DNA from: Acidimicrobiaceae bacterium | GTDB lineage: Bacteria > Actinomycetota > Acidimicrobiia > Acidimicrobiales > RAAP-2 | DNA length: 39,032 nucleotides | Assembly (NCBI GenBank): GCA_003133665.1 | Contig: PKYK01000008.1 | Span: 1-39,032 of the forward strand | Direction: 5' to 3' | In this document: piece by piece, positions 1-8,500 of the stretch | Layout of the letters: the number at the start of each line of letters is the position of its first letter | Position numbering within the stretch: position 1 is the first letter of the stretch | Translations under genes and position numbers: made by a program | The notes under the pieces: generated by a model | What the model was told of the DNA's origin: nothing | The model's database searches: none | The model's input: only the letters and a program-made list of their open reading frames with translations

Positions 1-1900
1 CCGTGAAGGTGACGGTCGGGGCCAATCCTATGACCGTCAACGTCACCGTGTTCGATACGAACGAATCTCCGGTCGCGTCAATCAAGACCGAGCCGGCGTT
101 GACAGCCGTAAGCAGAAGACTGGCGGCGCCACCGGAGGCGGTCACGCTGGTTAGTCCACTGACCGAACCCGTACCGGAAGTCTGAGCAAAGGTGAGGAGA
201 CTGGAGTTATCCGCCGTCTCGATGTTGCCACCGGAGTCTTCAATCACTGCGGTGGCCGTGCAGGTGGTGCCCGACACGATGCTCGTCGAACAGCCGCTAA
301 GAACAATCTGACTGGCCGGACCCGGACCCGAGGGCGAGAAATTGCCGCTGGTGGCCGAAGTCAATGACCCCGATGCTGCGGTCAAGAAGTAGGACGTACC
401 CACGAGGCCCGCGAACGTGCAGTTCGACACGTTGACAACACCTGTGACCGCAGTGAGGTTTGAGCACAGCGTTAGGTTGCCGCCCGAGGATGTCAGGGTG
501 ATGGTGGCCGAGGACGACGTCACGACGTTGCCGCCCGAGTCCTCGACCTTCACCACGGGTTGAACAGTGAAGGTCGAACCAGATGCGCCCGCCACCGGCT
601 GCGTGGTGAAGACCAGTCGGGAAGCCGCGCCGGCACCGGTAGGCGAGAAGTTGCCGCTCGTCCCCGTCAACCCATCCGCCGTTGCGGTCAGGGTGTACTG
701 GCTACCCACGGTGCCCGCGAAGTTACAGGTCGCCACGCTCACCACTCCGGCGTTTGGCGTCAGACTCGTGCACAGGCTCAGTGTGCCGCCAGAAGAGGTC
801 AACGTGATCGCCGCCGTCGCTGAGGTCACGACGTTTCCAGCCGGATCCTCCACCGTAATGACCGGCTGGGTGATGAATGCCGTACCAGAGGCTCCAGCCA
901 CTGGTTGGGTTGTGAATACAAGTTGAGAGGCCGCGGCCGTGATGTTGAAGCTCGCACTCTGCTTCGGCGTCAGCGCGCCACTGGTCGCGGTCAAGGTAGC
1001 CCCGTCGACGTACGTGGTCCCATGGCAGCCGCTGAAAGTGGCCACGCCGCCGCTCGGCGTCACAGAATTGCCCGAACTACAGGTCAAGGTTCCGGTGCTT
1101 ATCGCCAGGGTGACTTGCGTGTTGTAGCCCGAGGTGACAATGTTTCCAAACGAGTCCTCGACCGTCACGACGGGCTGTACCGTGAACACCGCATTCGCTG
1201 CCCCGCTGGCGACGCCGGTCGGCTGGGTTGAGAACTCCATCTGAGCAGCACTGCCGAAGCTCGAAACCGCAAAGGTGTTGCTCGTCGCCGGATTCGCCGC
1301 AGCCCCGCCGCTCGCGGTCGCCGTCATGAGGTACGGCGTCGCCAACGTGACCTTGGAGATCGTGTTGTAGAAGTAACCACCGGCGAACCGGCAACCCACG
1401 AAGCTGGCGTCGCCATTGCTGACCGTCAGAGCCGGGCAGTTCGTCAAGTCGCCGCCCGAGGTGGCCAAAGTGATCGTTCCCGACCAGGTCTGGTTCCAGG
1501 TACCGTTCGCGTTCTGCACCTGGACTTCCGGCTGGCCCGACATCACCGCTCCCGAAGCTCCCCCCGCTGGCTGATGGATGAAGACGAGGTGGTAGCCGGC
1601 GACGCCCACGGTGAAGGTGTCGCTCGTCACTACCGGAAGGTTCCCGTCCGATACCGTGAGCTGGTAGGTCCCCGCCTTGTCAACGGTGCAGCCCGAGAAG
1701 GTCACTACGCCCGCGTCCTCGGTCCCCGAACAGCCGGACAATGTGGCGCCGGCCGTGCCGGTGAGCGCCAGGGTGACCGGTGACAAGTCTGTGGTCACCA
1801 CCTGGTTGTTCACGTCCAAGACCTCAATCACCGGCTGGGTGGCCAAGGCCGCCCCTGCGGATCCTCCGACTGGCTGGGTCGAGATGAAGAGGTGGGTGGC
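1..1900 (-). repeat. Six tandem Ig-like protein repeats (about 102-aa period)
   Basis: Reading the minus strand, equivalent repeat positions fall at about 1897, 1594, 1246, 928, 622 and 313, giving spacings of 101, 116, 106, 102 and 103 codons. Repeats 4 and 5 are the most alike (both begin with L-V-F-T-T-Q-P-V-A-G-A-S-G), yet their DNA differs at many synonymous positions. The similarity is therefore kept at protein level and is not a recent DNA duplication. The sixth copy is the most diverged, having lost the TQP opening but kept V-I-E-D-S-G-G-N. The array continues beyond the window. Confidence 0.8.
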
Positions 1901-2470
1901 CGGGCCGGAATTTGAATTCGCGCTCGCGGCGGAGTTGCTGAAGGGGGTGTTCACCACGAAACTGTTGGTGTACGTGCGATTGTTGGAAACCTGAGTCAAG
2001 GTGACCGTGATCAACTGGGACTGGTTGGACACGCAATTCGGGTAAAAACCCGGGGTTGTAGGTAGAGGTGCGACCGGCGAGGGGTTCCAGTATGCCACTG
2101 CGGTGATCTGGGCCTGGTACTGATTCGTGTAAGGAGCCGGGATATTGATCGGCACCTCCGATGGATTCTGGTAGTCCGTCAGAGTCAAGTTGTTGGTGCA
2201 ATCGAACCATTTCTGCTGGGCCTGAATCTCAGCAATGACATTCTGTGAGACGCTGTCGAGCACGATGCCCGACGTCGTCAACTGACGGTGCACGGCTGAA
2301 CCGGAAATGGTGGTTGCAAACGCCGTGATCAGGGCCACGGAAGCCAGACTGAGCACGACGAGGGCCATCAGGACCTCGATCAGGGTGTCACCGGCCTCCG
2401 AATGGCGCGAGTAACGGGGCGGGTACCTGGGTGCCATTCTCTCGACCACAGAACGCAGGGACCGCCTCAT
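1..2470 (-). CDS. Prepilin-like surface protein with tandem Ig-like repeats (C-terminus off window)
   Basis: At least 823 codons stay open from ATG at 2470 to the left edge. Residues 1-27 are a basic leader ending in Gly27. They are followed by the processing-site pattern DTLIEVLMALVVLSLASVAL, with Glu at +5 of the mature protein, which is the class III signal of type IV pilins and type II pseudopilins. After about 160 residues of pilin-like sequence come six repeats of 101-116 residues, each starting near (L/I)-V-F-x-T-Q-P and carrying Q-P-V-x-x-V-E-D-x-x-G-N. Several repeats hold a spaced Cys pair. Such repeats are usual in secreted actinobacterial surface proteins. The start overlaps the preceding small ORF by ATGA, so it is the last visible gene of the pilB operon. 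Inference: an exported filament-linked adhesin or tip subunit. MAP at about residue 12 is an alternative start. Confidence 0.85.
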   Translation of the reverse strand, partial: MRRSLRSVVERMAPRYPPRYSRHSEAGDTLIEVLMALVVLSLASVALITAFATTISGSAVHRQLTTSGIVLDSVSQNVIAEIQAQQKWFDCTNNLTLTDYQNPSEVPINIPAPYTNQYQAQITAVAYWNPSPVAPLPTTPGFYPNCVSNQSQLITVTLTQVSNNRTYTNSFVVNTPFSNSAASANSNSGPATHLFISTQPVGGSAGAALATQPVIEVLDVNNQVVTTDLSPVTLALTGTAGATLSGCSGTEDAGVVTFSGCTVDKAGTYQLTVSDGNLPVVTSDTFTVGVAGYHLVFIHQPAGGASGAVMSGQPEVQVQNANGTWNQTWSGTITLATSGGDLTNCPALTVSNGDASFVGCRFAGGYFYNTISKVTLATPYLMTATASGGAAANPATSNTFAVSSFGSAAQMEFSTQPTGVASGAANAVFTVQPVVTVEDSFGNIVTSGYNTQVTLAISTGTLTCSSGNSVTPSGGVATFSGCHGTTYVDGATLTATSGALTPKQSASFNITAAASQLVFTTQPVAGASGTAFITQPVITVEDPAGNVVTSATAAITLTSSGGTLSLCTSLTPNAGVVSVATCNFAGTVGSQYTLTATADGLTGTSGNFSPTGAGAASRLVFTTQPVAGASGSTFTVQPVVKVEDSGGNVVTSSSATITLTSSGGNLTLCSNLTAVTGVVNVSNCTFAGLVGTSYFLTAASGSLTSATSGNFSPSGPGPASQIVLSGCSTSIVSGTTCTATAVIEDSGGNIETADNSSLLTFAQTSGTGSVSGLTSVTASGGAASLLLTAVNAGSVLIDATGDSFVSNTVTLTVIGLAPTVTFT

Positions 2471-2640
2471 TTGACGGCGACCATCTGGGCGGCGATCACC
2501 GGGTTCCGAGTGGTGTCTGTCACCGGGACCGACGCCAGGGAAACGGCGCAGGTGTCGCCGGCGGCGTGGCTCACCGGACCGCTACGGGCGCGCTGCTCAC
2601 CGGTGAAGCAGGTCACCGCTGGATGCATCGCCGGACTCAT
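2467..2640 (-). CDS. Small hypothetical ORF between two prepilin genes
   Basis: A 57-residue frame starts at ATG 2640, which shares one base with the TGA of the upstream prepilin (TGATG). It ends in a TGA overlapping the ATG of the downstream prepilin (ATGA). Both overlaps are the form used for translational coupling elsewhere in this operon, and they are the main reason for listing it. The sequence has no membrane segment and no prepilin signal, contains two Cys (about residues 11 and 31), and matches no family I recognise. Upstream the frame is closed by a stop nine codons before the ATG. It could be a small accessory protein or a spacer translated only to carry ribosomes to the next gene. 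Confidence 0.4.
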   Translation of the reverse strand: MSPAMHPAVTCFTGEQRARSGPVSHAAGDTCAVSLASVPVTDTTRNPVIAAQMVAVK

Positions 2641-4103
2641 CAGAAGACCAGTCCAAACGCCATGCCCTCAAGACCAGTTCCGAACATGGTCGTCGTGAGC
2701 GTGGTCGGGGTCAACGTCTCGACCATGGCCGTGCCGGTCTTGTTGCCTGAGGTGGAGTGGCCATTGCACGTGATGGTCATACTGCTGTTGGTCGGGGTGA
2801 TGACGCTCTGCGGGGATATGCCGAGACCGGAGTTGCAGGCGTTCCCCACCGGATCCGTCGGAGTGTCATACCCAACTTGACCGTTGGGAATCAGGTAGAG
2901 GGGTGAATCGGAACTCCACCTGATGTACTCGCCGTCGTCCGTCGATTCGGCGTCGATGCCAACAATCTCCCAACCGGTGGCGGGGATGCCCGTCTTGCCG
3001 ATGACCTTGATGTTGCTTATCGTGATGGTGGTCAAGCCGCCGTTGTTCCCGGCACCGTTCTGATAGATCGCCGGTTCGCCAGGAATGCCGGTGTAGAACG
3101 GGGCACCATTGAGGGTGTTGCCGAGGAACGACTGAGTCCAGCTTGGTAGGGCGGCCGGGATGACCGATCCCCCGGTGATCCCGATGCAGAAGTACATCGT
3201 GGCGCCACCGGGCAGGGGCACGGCCACGGCCAGGCAGCCTTGGCGCGCCGCGATCAGATTGTTGCCGGTCAGAGCGGAGAAGTCCACCAGGCACAGCGAC
3301 GAAGCGAGAGGGCCCGACCCGGGATCGGCGAAACCGCAACCAGCGGTGGCACTTGAAGTGATCGGCGCGCCGAAGGTGACTGAAGACGCACTCGTCGCGG
3401 GAACGGCCGCCAAGGTGTAGGTGTAGCAGTTGACGTTGTTCGCACAATCCGAGACTTGCTTACCGCTGCTCTCCGGCTGTTGAATCTGAAACCTAACGCC
3501 GGTAACACCCTTGGCATCTATCCACTGTTGAGCAACGTCACAAGTACTCCCAGTCGGCAGGCAGGCGTAGGCAACCGAAGGAGCGGATTGACTTCCCTGC
3601 AAGTTCGAAGAGATCGTGGTGATCGAGACCGGCGTCATGTTCCCGGACGTGCAGTACTCGCGAACCAACCTAAAAGTGTTGGCCGACACCTGGATACTGG
3701 TGTAGGAGACGTTGGTCTGGAAACCGCCGCCGCCGCCGGGGGTGGGGTTCCATTCCAAACCCAACAACCGATTCCCAGTCCCGCACTGAGGACTTGCCGA
3801 ATTCGAGGTCGTGATGAACGCCGCGCTCTGGACGTCGATTCGGAAGCTCGCCGCGACCGCCTGGGCATCGCCCGAGTTCGAGAGGCGATTCGAGACGCTC
3901 GACTGGAGCGAGAACATCGCCAAGAGCCCGGCCGCGAGGGCGCCGATGATGACGGGAACGATGGTCACGACGATGAGCAGTTCAACCAGGGTGAATCCTT
4001 GGTCGGCCTTGGCCCCGTGACGATACTTACGAGCCGCTTTCGGTTGAAAGAAGCCACGGCCCGACGGCGCTGGCTCAATTCCCCTAAAGCGGAAAACTTT
4101 CAT
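2640..4103 (-). CDS. Prepilin-type N-terminal methylation domain protein (PilW/GspJ-like size)
   Basis: This 487-residue protein has a 36-residue basic leader ending KADQG, followed by FTLVELLIVVTIVPVIIGAL. That is the canonical prepilin cleavage and methylation site (Gly36, Phe37, Glu at +5) with its hydrophobic helix. The remaining 420 residues are a Ser/Thr/Gly/Asn-rich exported domain with scattered Cys, much longer than a typical major pilin (about 150 residues) and more like a minor pseudopilin or adhesin. The ATG at 4103 overlaps the pilC stop as ATGA. It should be cleaved by a prepilin peptidase, which is not in this window, and inserted in the inner membrane before assembly by PilB/PilC. 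The exact subunit class cannot be settled from sequence alone. Confidence 0.9.
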   Translation of the reverse strand: MKVFRFRGIEPAPSGRGFFQPKAARKYRHGAKADQGFTLVELLIVVTIVPVIIGALAAGLLAMFSLQSSVSNRLSNSGDAQAVAASFRIDVQSAAFITTSNSASPQCGTGNRLLGLEWNPTPGGGGGFQTNVSYTSIQVSANTFRLVREYCTSGNMTPVSITTISSNLQGSQSAPSVAYACLPTGSTCDVAQQWIDAKGVTGVRFQIQQPESSGKQVSDCANNVNCYTYTLAAVPATSASSVTFGAPITSSATAGCGFADPGSGPLASSLCLVDFSALTGNNLIAARQGCLAVAVPLPGGATMYFCIGITGGSVIPAALPSWTQSFLGNTLNGAPFYTGIPGEPAIYQNGAGNNGGLTTITISNIKVIGKTGIPATGWEIVGIDAESTDDGEYIRWSSDSPLYLIPNGQVGYDTPTDPVGNACNSGLGISPQSVITPTNSSMTITCNGHSTSGNKTGTAMVETLTPTTLTTTMFGTGLEGMAFGLVF

Positions 4104-5362
4104 CCCGTATGCACCTGGCTATAAATACCGTACATTGCGGATATTAGCGCAACCGCCACGAATCCCACAACTACGCCCATAACGATGATAATTGCCGGCT
4201 CGAACAGGGACGTGGCGTGGTCGACCTTCGTCTCCAGCTCCCGGCCGTAGTACGAAGCGGCCACCTCGAGTTGCTGGTCGAGGGTTCCCGTCTCCTCCCC
4301 GACTCGGAACATCTGCTTCGCGGCCCCGGGGAAGAGTCCCGTGCGGGCGATGGGCCCCGCCAGGCCCTGGCCCTCCATCATGTCCTCGCGAATGCCCTCG
4401 AGCGCCCTGCGGTAGACGGCGTTGTTCGCGGACTCCGCCGCGACGGCCATCGAACGAGGAAGATCGACACCGGCCTTGAGCAGCGAGGACAGAATCCGGC
4501 AGACCCGCTCGAGAATCGCGACCTGGGTCAGGTCACCAATGACCGGCAACTTCAAGAGCACGGCGTCGAGTCGCGCCCGGCCCTTGACCGAACGGCGCAT
4601 CGCGATGAACCCTCCGACCAGCACCAGGGCAACGAGGATGATCAGGTACCACCAACGGGTGACGTATCCCGAGAAGTTCAGCAGCATGCGGGTCACCAGT
4701 GGCAGTTTGGCGTGCAGCGAATGGAAGAACACCACGAATCGAGGCAGGACGAACACCGCGAGCACCAGCACCGTCACCACCGACATGCCGGCGACGACGC
4801 TCGGGTAGATCAGCGCCGAGGTGATCTTGGCGCGGGCCTTGCCGTCTCGGTCCATGTAGTCGGCCAACTGGTTCAGGACGATGTCGAGGTTGCCCGTCAA
4901 CTCGGCCGACTCGAGGATCCCGACGTAGTAGTTGGGGAACGCCTCGGGGTGAGCTGAGGCGGCCGCGGCGAAGGTGTCACCGTTGCGCAGGCTGTCGATC
5001 ATGTTCAAGATGACGTTCTTCATGAGAGTGCCCGACGTCTCTTCAACAATCACTTCCAGGGCTTCCATGATCGGGATTCCCGCCGCCATGAAGACCGCCA
5101 GCTGTCGCGAGAAGTTCATGACCTCCTTGCGGGGCGCCCTCTTCTTGGTTATCTCGAACTTCAGGATGCTGGTCTTGGCGCTCACTTCCAACGGCTGCAG
5201 GTGACGTTCTCTCAATGCGAGGTGCGCGGCGCCGGCCGAAGTCGCCATCTCGATGCCGGAGACCCTCTGACCACTGTCGTCGAGGGCGTCGTAATGGAAC
5301 TTGATCAAGGTCTTGTCTGGGACCTTGCTGCGGGTCTTTTCACGGGTCTTAATAAGGCTCAT
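4100..5362 (-). CDS. pilC: Type IV pilus/type II secretion inner-membrane platform protein PilC/GspF
   Basis: A 420-residue protein of normal PilC length. It has two T2SSF domains, at about residues 84-205 and 286-408, separated by membrane segments near 187-212 and 236-256, with a last one near 387-410. Family landmarks include FSRQLAVFMAAGIPIMEALE in the first domain and the repeated G-x-L-x-x-x-L pattern after the ESAELTG and VGEETGT turns. PilC is the cytoplasmic-membrane platform that couples the PilB hexamer to pilin insertion. The ATG at 5362 overlaps the pilB stop by four bases, and its stop overlaps the next prepilin, so pilB, pilC and the prepilins should be one transcript. Confidence 0.95.
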   Translation of the reverse strand: MSLIKTREKTRSKVPDKTLIKFHYDALDDSGQRVSGIEMATSAGAAHLALRERHLQPLEVSAKTSILKFEITKKRAPRKEVMNFSRQLAVFMAAGIPIMEALEVIVEETSGTLMKNVILNMIDSLRNGDTFAAAASAHPEAFPNYYVGILESAELTGNLDIVLNQLADYMDRDGKARAKITSALIYPSVVAGMSVVTVLVLAVFVLPRFVVFFHSLHAKLPLVTRMLLNFSGYVTRWWYLIILVALVLVGGFIAMRRSVKGRARLDAVLLKLPVIGDLTQVAILERVCRILSSLLKAGVDLPRSMAVAAESANNAVYRRALEGIREDMMEGQGLAGPIARTGLFPGAAKQMFRVGEETGTLDQQLEVAASYYGRELETKVDHATSLFEPAIIIVMGVVVGFVAVALISAMYGIYSQVHTG

Positions 5363-7275
5363 AACGTGTACACGCTCCTAATCACCTCTGCTACCGACGT
5401 AATGTCCTGCTTCACTAGGTCAATGGCCTCTTGACGGAGTGTCCGCATCCCCTGCTTCACTGCGAGTGACCGCAATTCCTCCTGCGTTGCCCAACCGACG
5501 ATCAGGCGCCTGATCTCGGGCGTCATCACGAGCATCTCATAGATTCCGATTCGGTCCTTGTAGCCGGTGCCGCTGCAGAAGTTGCATCCAGTCCCTAGAT
5601 AGAATGTATCCTTTTCCGGCCCGCCGCTCTCGTCGTAGAAGAGCCGCTCCTCGTCGCTGAGCGTGTGGATCGCCTTGCACGACGGGCAGATCCGCCTCAG
5701 GAGCCGCTGTCCGACGACCGCCAGCACCGACGAGGCGACGAGGAACGACTCGATCCCCATGTCGAGCAGGCGGTGGAGCGCCGAGACCGAGTCGGTCGCG
5801 TGCAGCGACGAGATGACGAAGTGACCGGTCAGCGCGGACTGGACGGCCACGCGAGTCGTCTCGACGTCTCGGATCTCGCCAACGAGGATGACGTCGGGGT
5901 CCTGGCGCAGGATGGACTTCAGTCCGGTCGCGAAGGTCAGGCCCGCCTGCTCGTTGGTCTGAATCTGATTGATCGAGGGGAACACGTACTCGACGGGGTC
6001 CTCGATCGTCATGACGTTCAGCTTCGGATTGTTGACCTCACTCAGCGTGGCGTAGAGGGTCGTGGTCTTGCCACTTCCCGTCGGCCCGGCGCAGAGCACC
6101 ATCCCGAAGGGTGCGCGGACAATCTTCGAATAGAGCGCGTGAGTGTCCTGGGGCATCCCGAGGTCACCCAGGCGAAGCACCGAGCGCGTCTTGTCCAGGA
6201 TTCGCATGACGCACTTCTCACCCATGATCGTGGCGACCGTGGCGACGCGGACGTCGACCTCGATCCCGTCGATGGTGATGGCCAGCTGACCGTCCTGTGG
6301 TCGACGCCGCTCGACGATGTTCATGTTCGCCATGATCTTGATGCGGCTGACCAGACCCGGACCGATCGTCGCGGGTAGTTGGAGGATCTCCTTCAATGCA
6401 CCATCGATCCGGAAGCGAATCCGCACGATGTCGTCCGAAGGCTCGATGTGCACGTCCGACGCGCGGTCGCGCATCGCTTGGGTGAGGATGCGGTCGACCA
6501 CCTGCACGACGGGCGCGTCGTCAGCCGCGATCTCGGGCTCGGTGACATCAACGGAGCGCTTCCTCGCTTCTTCAACTCCCTCGAACGCCTGCACCAACTT
6601 TCCGACGCCACTGATCGCCTGGTAGTTGCTATCGATCGCCCAGCGGATATCGCTCAGCGGCGAGATCAACAACCGGACCGTGTGGCCGCTCGTTTGAGTG
6701 AGCGAGGCGCGCAACTCCTCGCTGGGCTCGGCGACGGCGACGAACAGCACGTCGCCGTCCAGTCGAATCGGGATGGCCATGTTCTCTCGAGCCACGATTT
6801 CGGAGACGAAGGCCAGCGCCGCGGGATCCACGTTGTCGCGGTGCAGATTCATCACGTCGATACCGAAGAACGCGGCGAGCGCTTCGGCGAGCGCTCGCTC
6901 GGTCAGAGCACCGATGCTCACGAGCACCTCACCGAGCCGGCCTCCGGAGTCGCGTTGCATGACGAGCGCCTGCTCCAGCTGGTCCGGGGTGATGAGCTGA
7001 CTGGCAATCAACTGTTCGCCGAGACGTCCCTTCGAGTGATCGCCGATCTTCTCGAGTGAGGTCGCGTTGAGCTCGGTAATGGGAGTTGGCGTCGCCCGAC
7101 CCGGGTTGGAAGCTTGGGAGCCATAGTCTCCGGCAATCCCGGACCGCTCCGAAGAGCCCACCGACGCGGAAACCGTCGACTGAACCTTGGTAGAGCCACC
7201 GTTCTGGACGGCGTCGTCCGTGTTTCGATCAGCCTGAGGATCGTTTCGGTCTTTCCTCTTGAATGCCACAGCCAC
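5359..7275 (-). CDS. pilB: Type IV pilus assembly ATPase PilB/GspE with MshEN domains
   Basis: A 638-residue assembly ATPase. Residues 1-80 are a polar variable tail. Residues about 84-136 hold two RLGExL motifs of the MshEN type (RLGEQLIASQLITPDQL and RLGEVLVSIGALTERAL). The ATPase core has Walker A GPTGSGKT at 397-404, the Asp box near 425-430, Walker B DVILVGEIRD at 461-470 and the His box SSLHATDS. A four-Cys zinc motif (Cys530, 533, 564, 567) is the GspE/PilB signature and is not found in the retraction ATPase PilT. It is the first gene of the operon. The start is GTG 7275, but GTG 7269 is better spaced from a GAGG at 7275-7278 and may be the true start. No pilT, pilD or pilMNO is visible here. 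Confidence 0.96.
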   Translation of the reverse strand: MAVAFKRKDRNDPQADRNTDDAVQNGGSTKVQSTVSASVGSSERSGIAGDYGSQASNPGRATPTPITELNATSLEKIGDHSKGRLGEQLIASQLITPDQLEQALVMQRDSGGRLGEVLVSIGALTERALAEALAAFFGIDVMNLHRDNVDPAALAFVSEIVARENMAIPIRLDGDVLFVAVAEPSEELRASLTQTSGHTVRLLISPLSDIRWAIDSNYQAISGVGKLVQAFEGVEEARKRSVDVTEPEIAADDAPVVQVVDRILTQAMRDRASDVHIEPSDDIVRIRFRIDGALKEILQLPATIGPGLVSRIKIMANMNIVERRRPQDGQLAITIDGIEVDVRVATVATIMGEKCVMRILDKTRSVLRLGDLGMPQDTHALYSKIVRAPFGMVLCAGPTGSGKTTTLYATLSEVNNPKLNVMTIEDPVEYVFPSINQIQTNEQAGLTFATGLKSILRQDPDVILVGEIRDVETTRVAVQSALTGHFVISSLHATDSVSALHRLLDMGIESFLVASSVLAVVGQRLLRRICPSCKAIHTLSDEERLFYDESGGPEKDTFYLGTGCNFCSGTGYKDRIGIYEMLVMTPEIRRLIVGWATQEELRSLAVKQGMRTLRQEAIDLVKQDITSVAEVIRSVYTL

Positions 7276-7771
7276 CTCGCAGAATTCCCAGAAAAATATA
7301 TTGTGTTAAATCTACCTTGCCTGTAGGCCGTTTAGCCCCATGACTCCTGTATTCGCCCAGTGATAGCCAAGAAACTGACATTCTCGGTGGGACGTTAGAC
7401 GTTACAACCAGCCAAATCGAACAATCTCAACAGCGTCACAACAATGCGGCTGTCGAATTGTGTTTCGCAACTCATCACTTGAAGTTGAAACTTCATGCCC
7501 GGTTGGAGTTGCCGACGAATAGACGATCGAAACCTAGAGGGGTCTACCCCTTGTCCTGCAAATGTATACAAAGGTGGGTTGCGTCCGGCTGATCGCTCGA
7601 CGCTGACCGTCACATCCAGACGATCCTTTTCGAAGACCGCGCGGGTCACCTCTCCGGATGTCGCATCGAGTGGACTTGTAACGTGAACTCGAATGCTCAC
7701 TACCGCTCGTTCACCGAGAATTCCGCTTTGGACGACGTTTGAAGAGCCTCACCGAAGGGGGATGCAGGTCG
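7276..7771. other. Divergent intergenic region between pilB and the menG-like gene
   Basis: About 500 bases separate two divergent genes. The part next to pilB (about 7285-7330) is clearly A/T-rich compared with its surroundings and contains TATATT-like sequence on the minus strand, so it is the likely site of the pil operon promoter. I could not fix a convincing -35/-10 pair. A 101-codon minus ORF (7395-7700) lies inside and is listed separately with low confidence. No RNA gene or strong hairpin was found. Confidence 0.5.
7395..7700 (-). CDS. Possible small hypothetical protein (doubtful)
   Basis: A 101-residue open frame with a GTG start at 7700 and no clear ribosome-binding site. The translation is soluble, mixed alpha/beta in composition, with a single pair of Cys near the C-terminus. 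It matches no family I know. It would be transcribed in the same direction as pilB, starting downstream of the divergent menG-like promoter area. Chance open frames of this length are common in high-GC DNA, so it is kept only because it fills most of an otherwise empty 500-base gap. Confidence 0.22.
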   Translation of the reverse strand: MSIRVHVTSPLDATSGEVTRAVFEKDRLDVTVSVERSAGRNPPLYTFAGQGVDPSRFRSSIRRQLQPGMKFQLQVMSCETQFDSRIVVTLLRLFDLAGCNV

Positions 7772-8500
7772 ATGCACATCACCGGCGACCGAAATCAATT
7801 CGCGCAGAATCTGTTCACAACGCTCCCGGAGCGTTACGACGTATTGGCCGAGGTCCTTTCGATGGGTCAGAACAGGCAATGGCGCAGGGCGATGGTCGAT
7901 CGAATCGTGCCCTCGTCACCGAGAAGCGTCTTGGACGTCGCGTGCGGCACGGCGGGGGTCACGGTGCAGCTGGCCCGGCGGACCACCGCCGACGTGGTGG
8001 GCGTGGATCTGACTGAGGGCATGCTCGCAAGGGGCCAGCGCAACGTCGATGGAGCTGGGCTCGGCAATCGAACCCAACTCGTCGTCGGTCGCGCCGAACA
8101 GTTGCCGTTCGCCGATGACGCGTTCGACGCGCTGACCTTCACGTATCTGCTTCGCTATGTCGATGATCCCCAGGCGACGCTCGTCGAGCTGGCGAGAGTC
8201 GTTCGACCGGGCGGCGTCATGGCGAGTCTCGAGTTCTTCGTGCCGCCGAATTCTTTCTGGCGCGCGTGGTGGTGGTTGTACACGCGATTCGTTCTGCCGA
8301 TCGGCGGATGGTTGACCGGCGGGCGCCAATGGTTTCGAGTCGGACGATTTCTCGGTCCCAACATCTCCGCGCACTACCGCAAGTATCCGCTGCCGTGGAC
8401 GATCGATGCGTGGCGTCAAGCCGGATTCGAGAATGTTGGCGTGCGCGTGATGAGTCTCGGCGGCGGTCTCGTGATGTGGGGAAATCGTCGAAGTGAATGA
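7772..8500 (+). CDS. UbiE/MenG-like quinone C-methyltransferase
   Basis: A 242-residue class I SAM-dependent methyltransferase. The N-terminus has the UbiE-type motif ERYDVLAEVLSMGQNRQWRR, which corresponds to the family pattern Y-D-x-M-N-D-x-x-S-x-G-x-x-R-x-W-R. SAM motif I follows as VLDVACGTAG, then an acidic loop (GVDLTEGML) and the post-motif VVRPGG. The tail AGFENVGVRVMSLGGGLVMW fits the UbiE end pattern. Expected role: methylation of demethylmenaquinone at the cytoplasmic membrane face. The C-terminal half carries a Trp/Tyr-rich insert (FWRAWWWLYTRFV), so another polyprenylated quinone or aromatic acceptor is possible. I chose ATG 7772 because AGG lies 5 bases upstream; the frame is open back to 7739. 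It overlaps the next gene by 8 bases. Confidence 0.85.
   Translation: MHITGDRNQFAQNLFTTLPERYDVLAEVLSMGQNRQWRRAMVDRIVPSSPRSVLDVACGTAGVTVQLARRTTADVVGVDLTEGMLARGQRNVDGAGLGNRTQLVVGRAEQLPFADDAFDALTFTYLLRYVDDPQATLVELARVVRPGGVMASLEFFVPPNSFWRAWWWLYTRFVLPIGGWLTGGRQWFRVGRFLGPNISAHYRKYPLPWTIDAWRQAGFENVGVRVMSLGGGLVMWGNRRSE

Noticed and set aside
4217..7059. Plus-strand open frames inside pilB and pilC (4217-4957, 5665-6378, 6379-7059)
   Set aside because: Antisense frames with Asp/Arg/His-rich composition; pilB and pilC are intact on the other strand.
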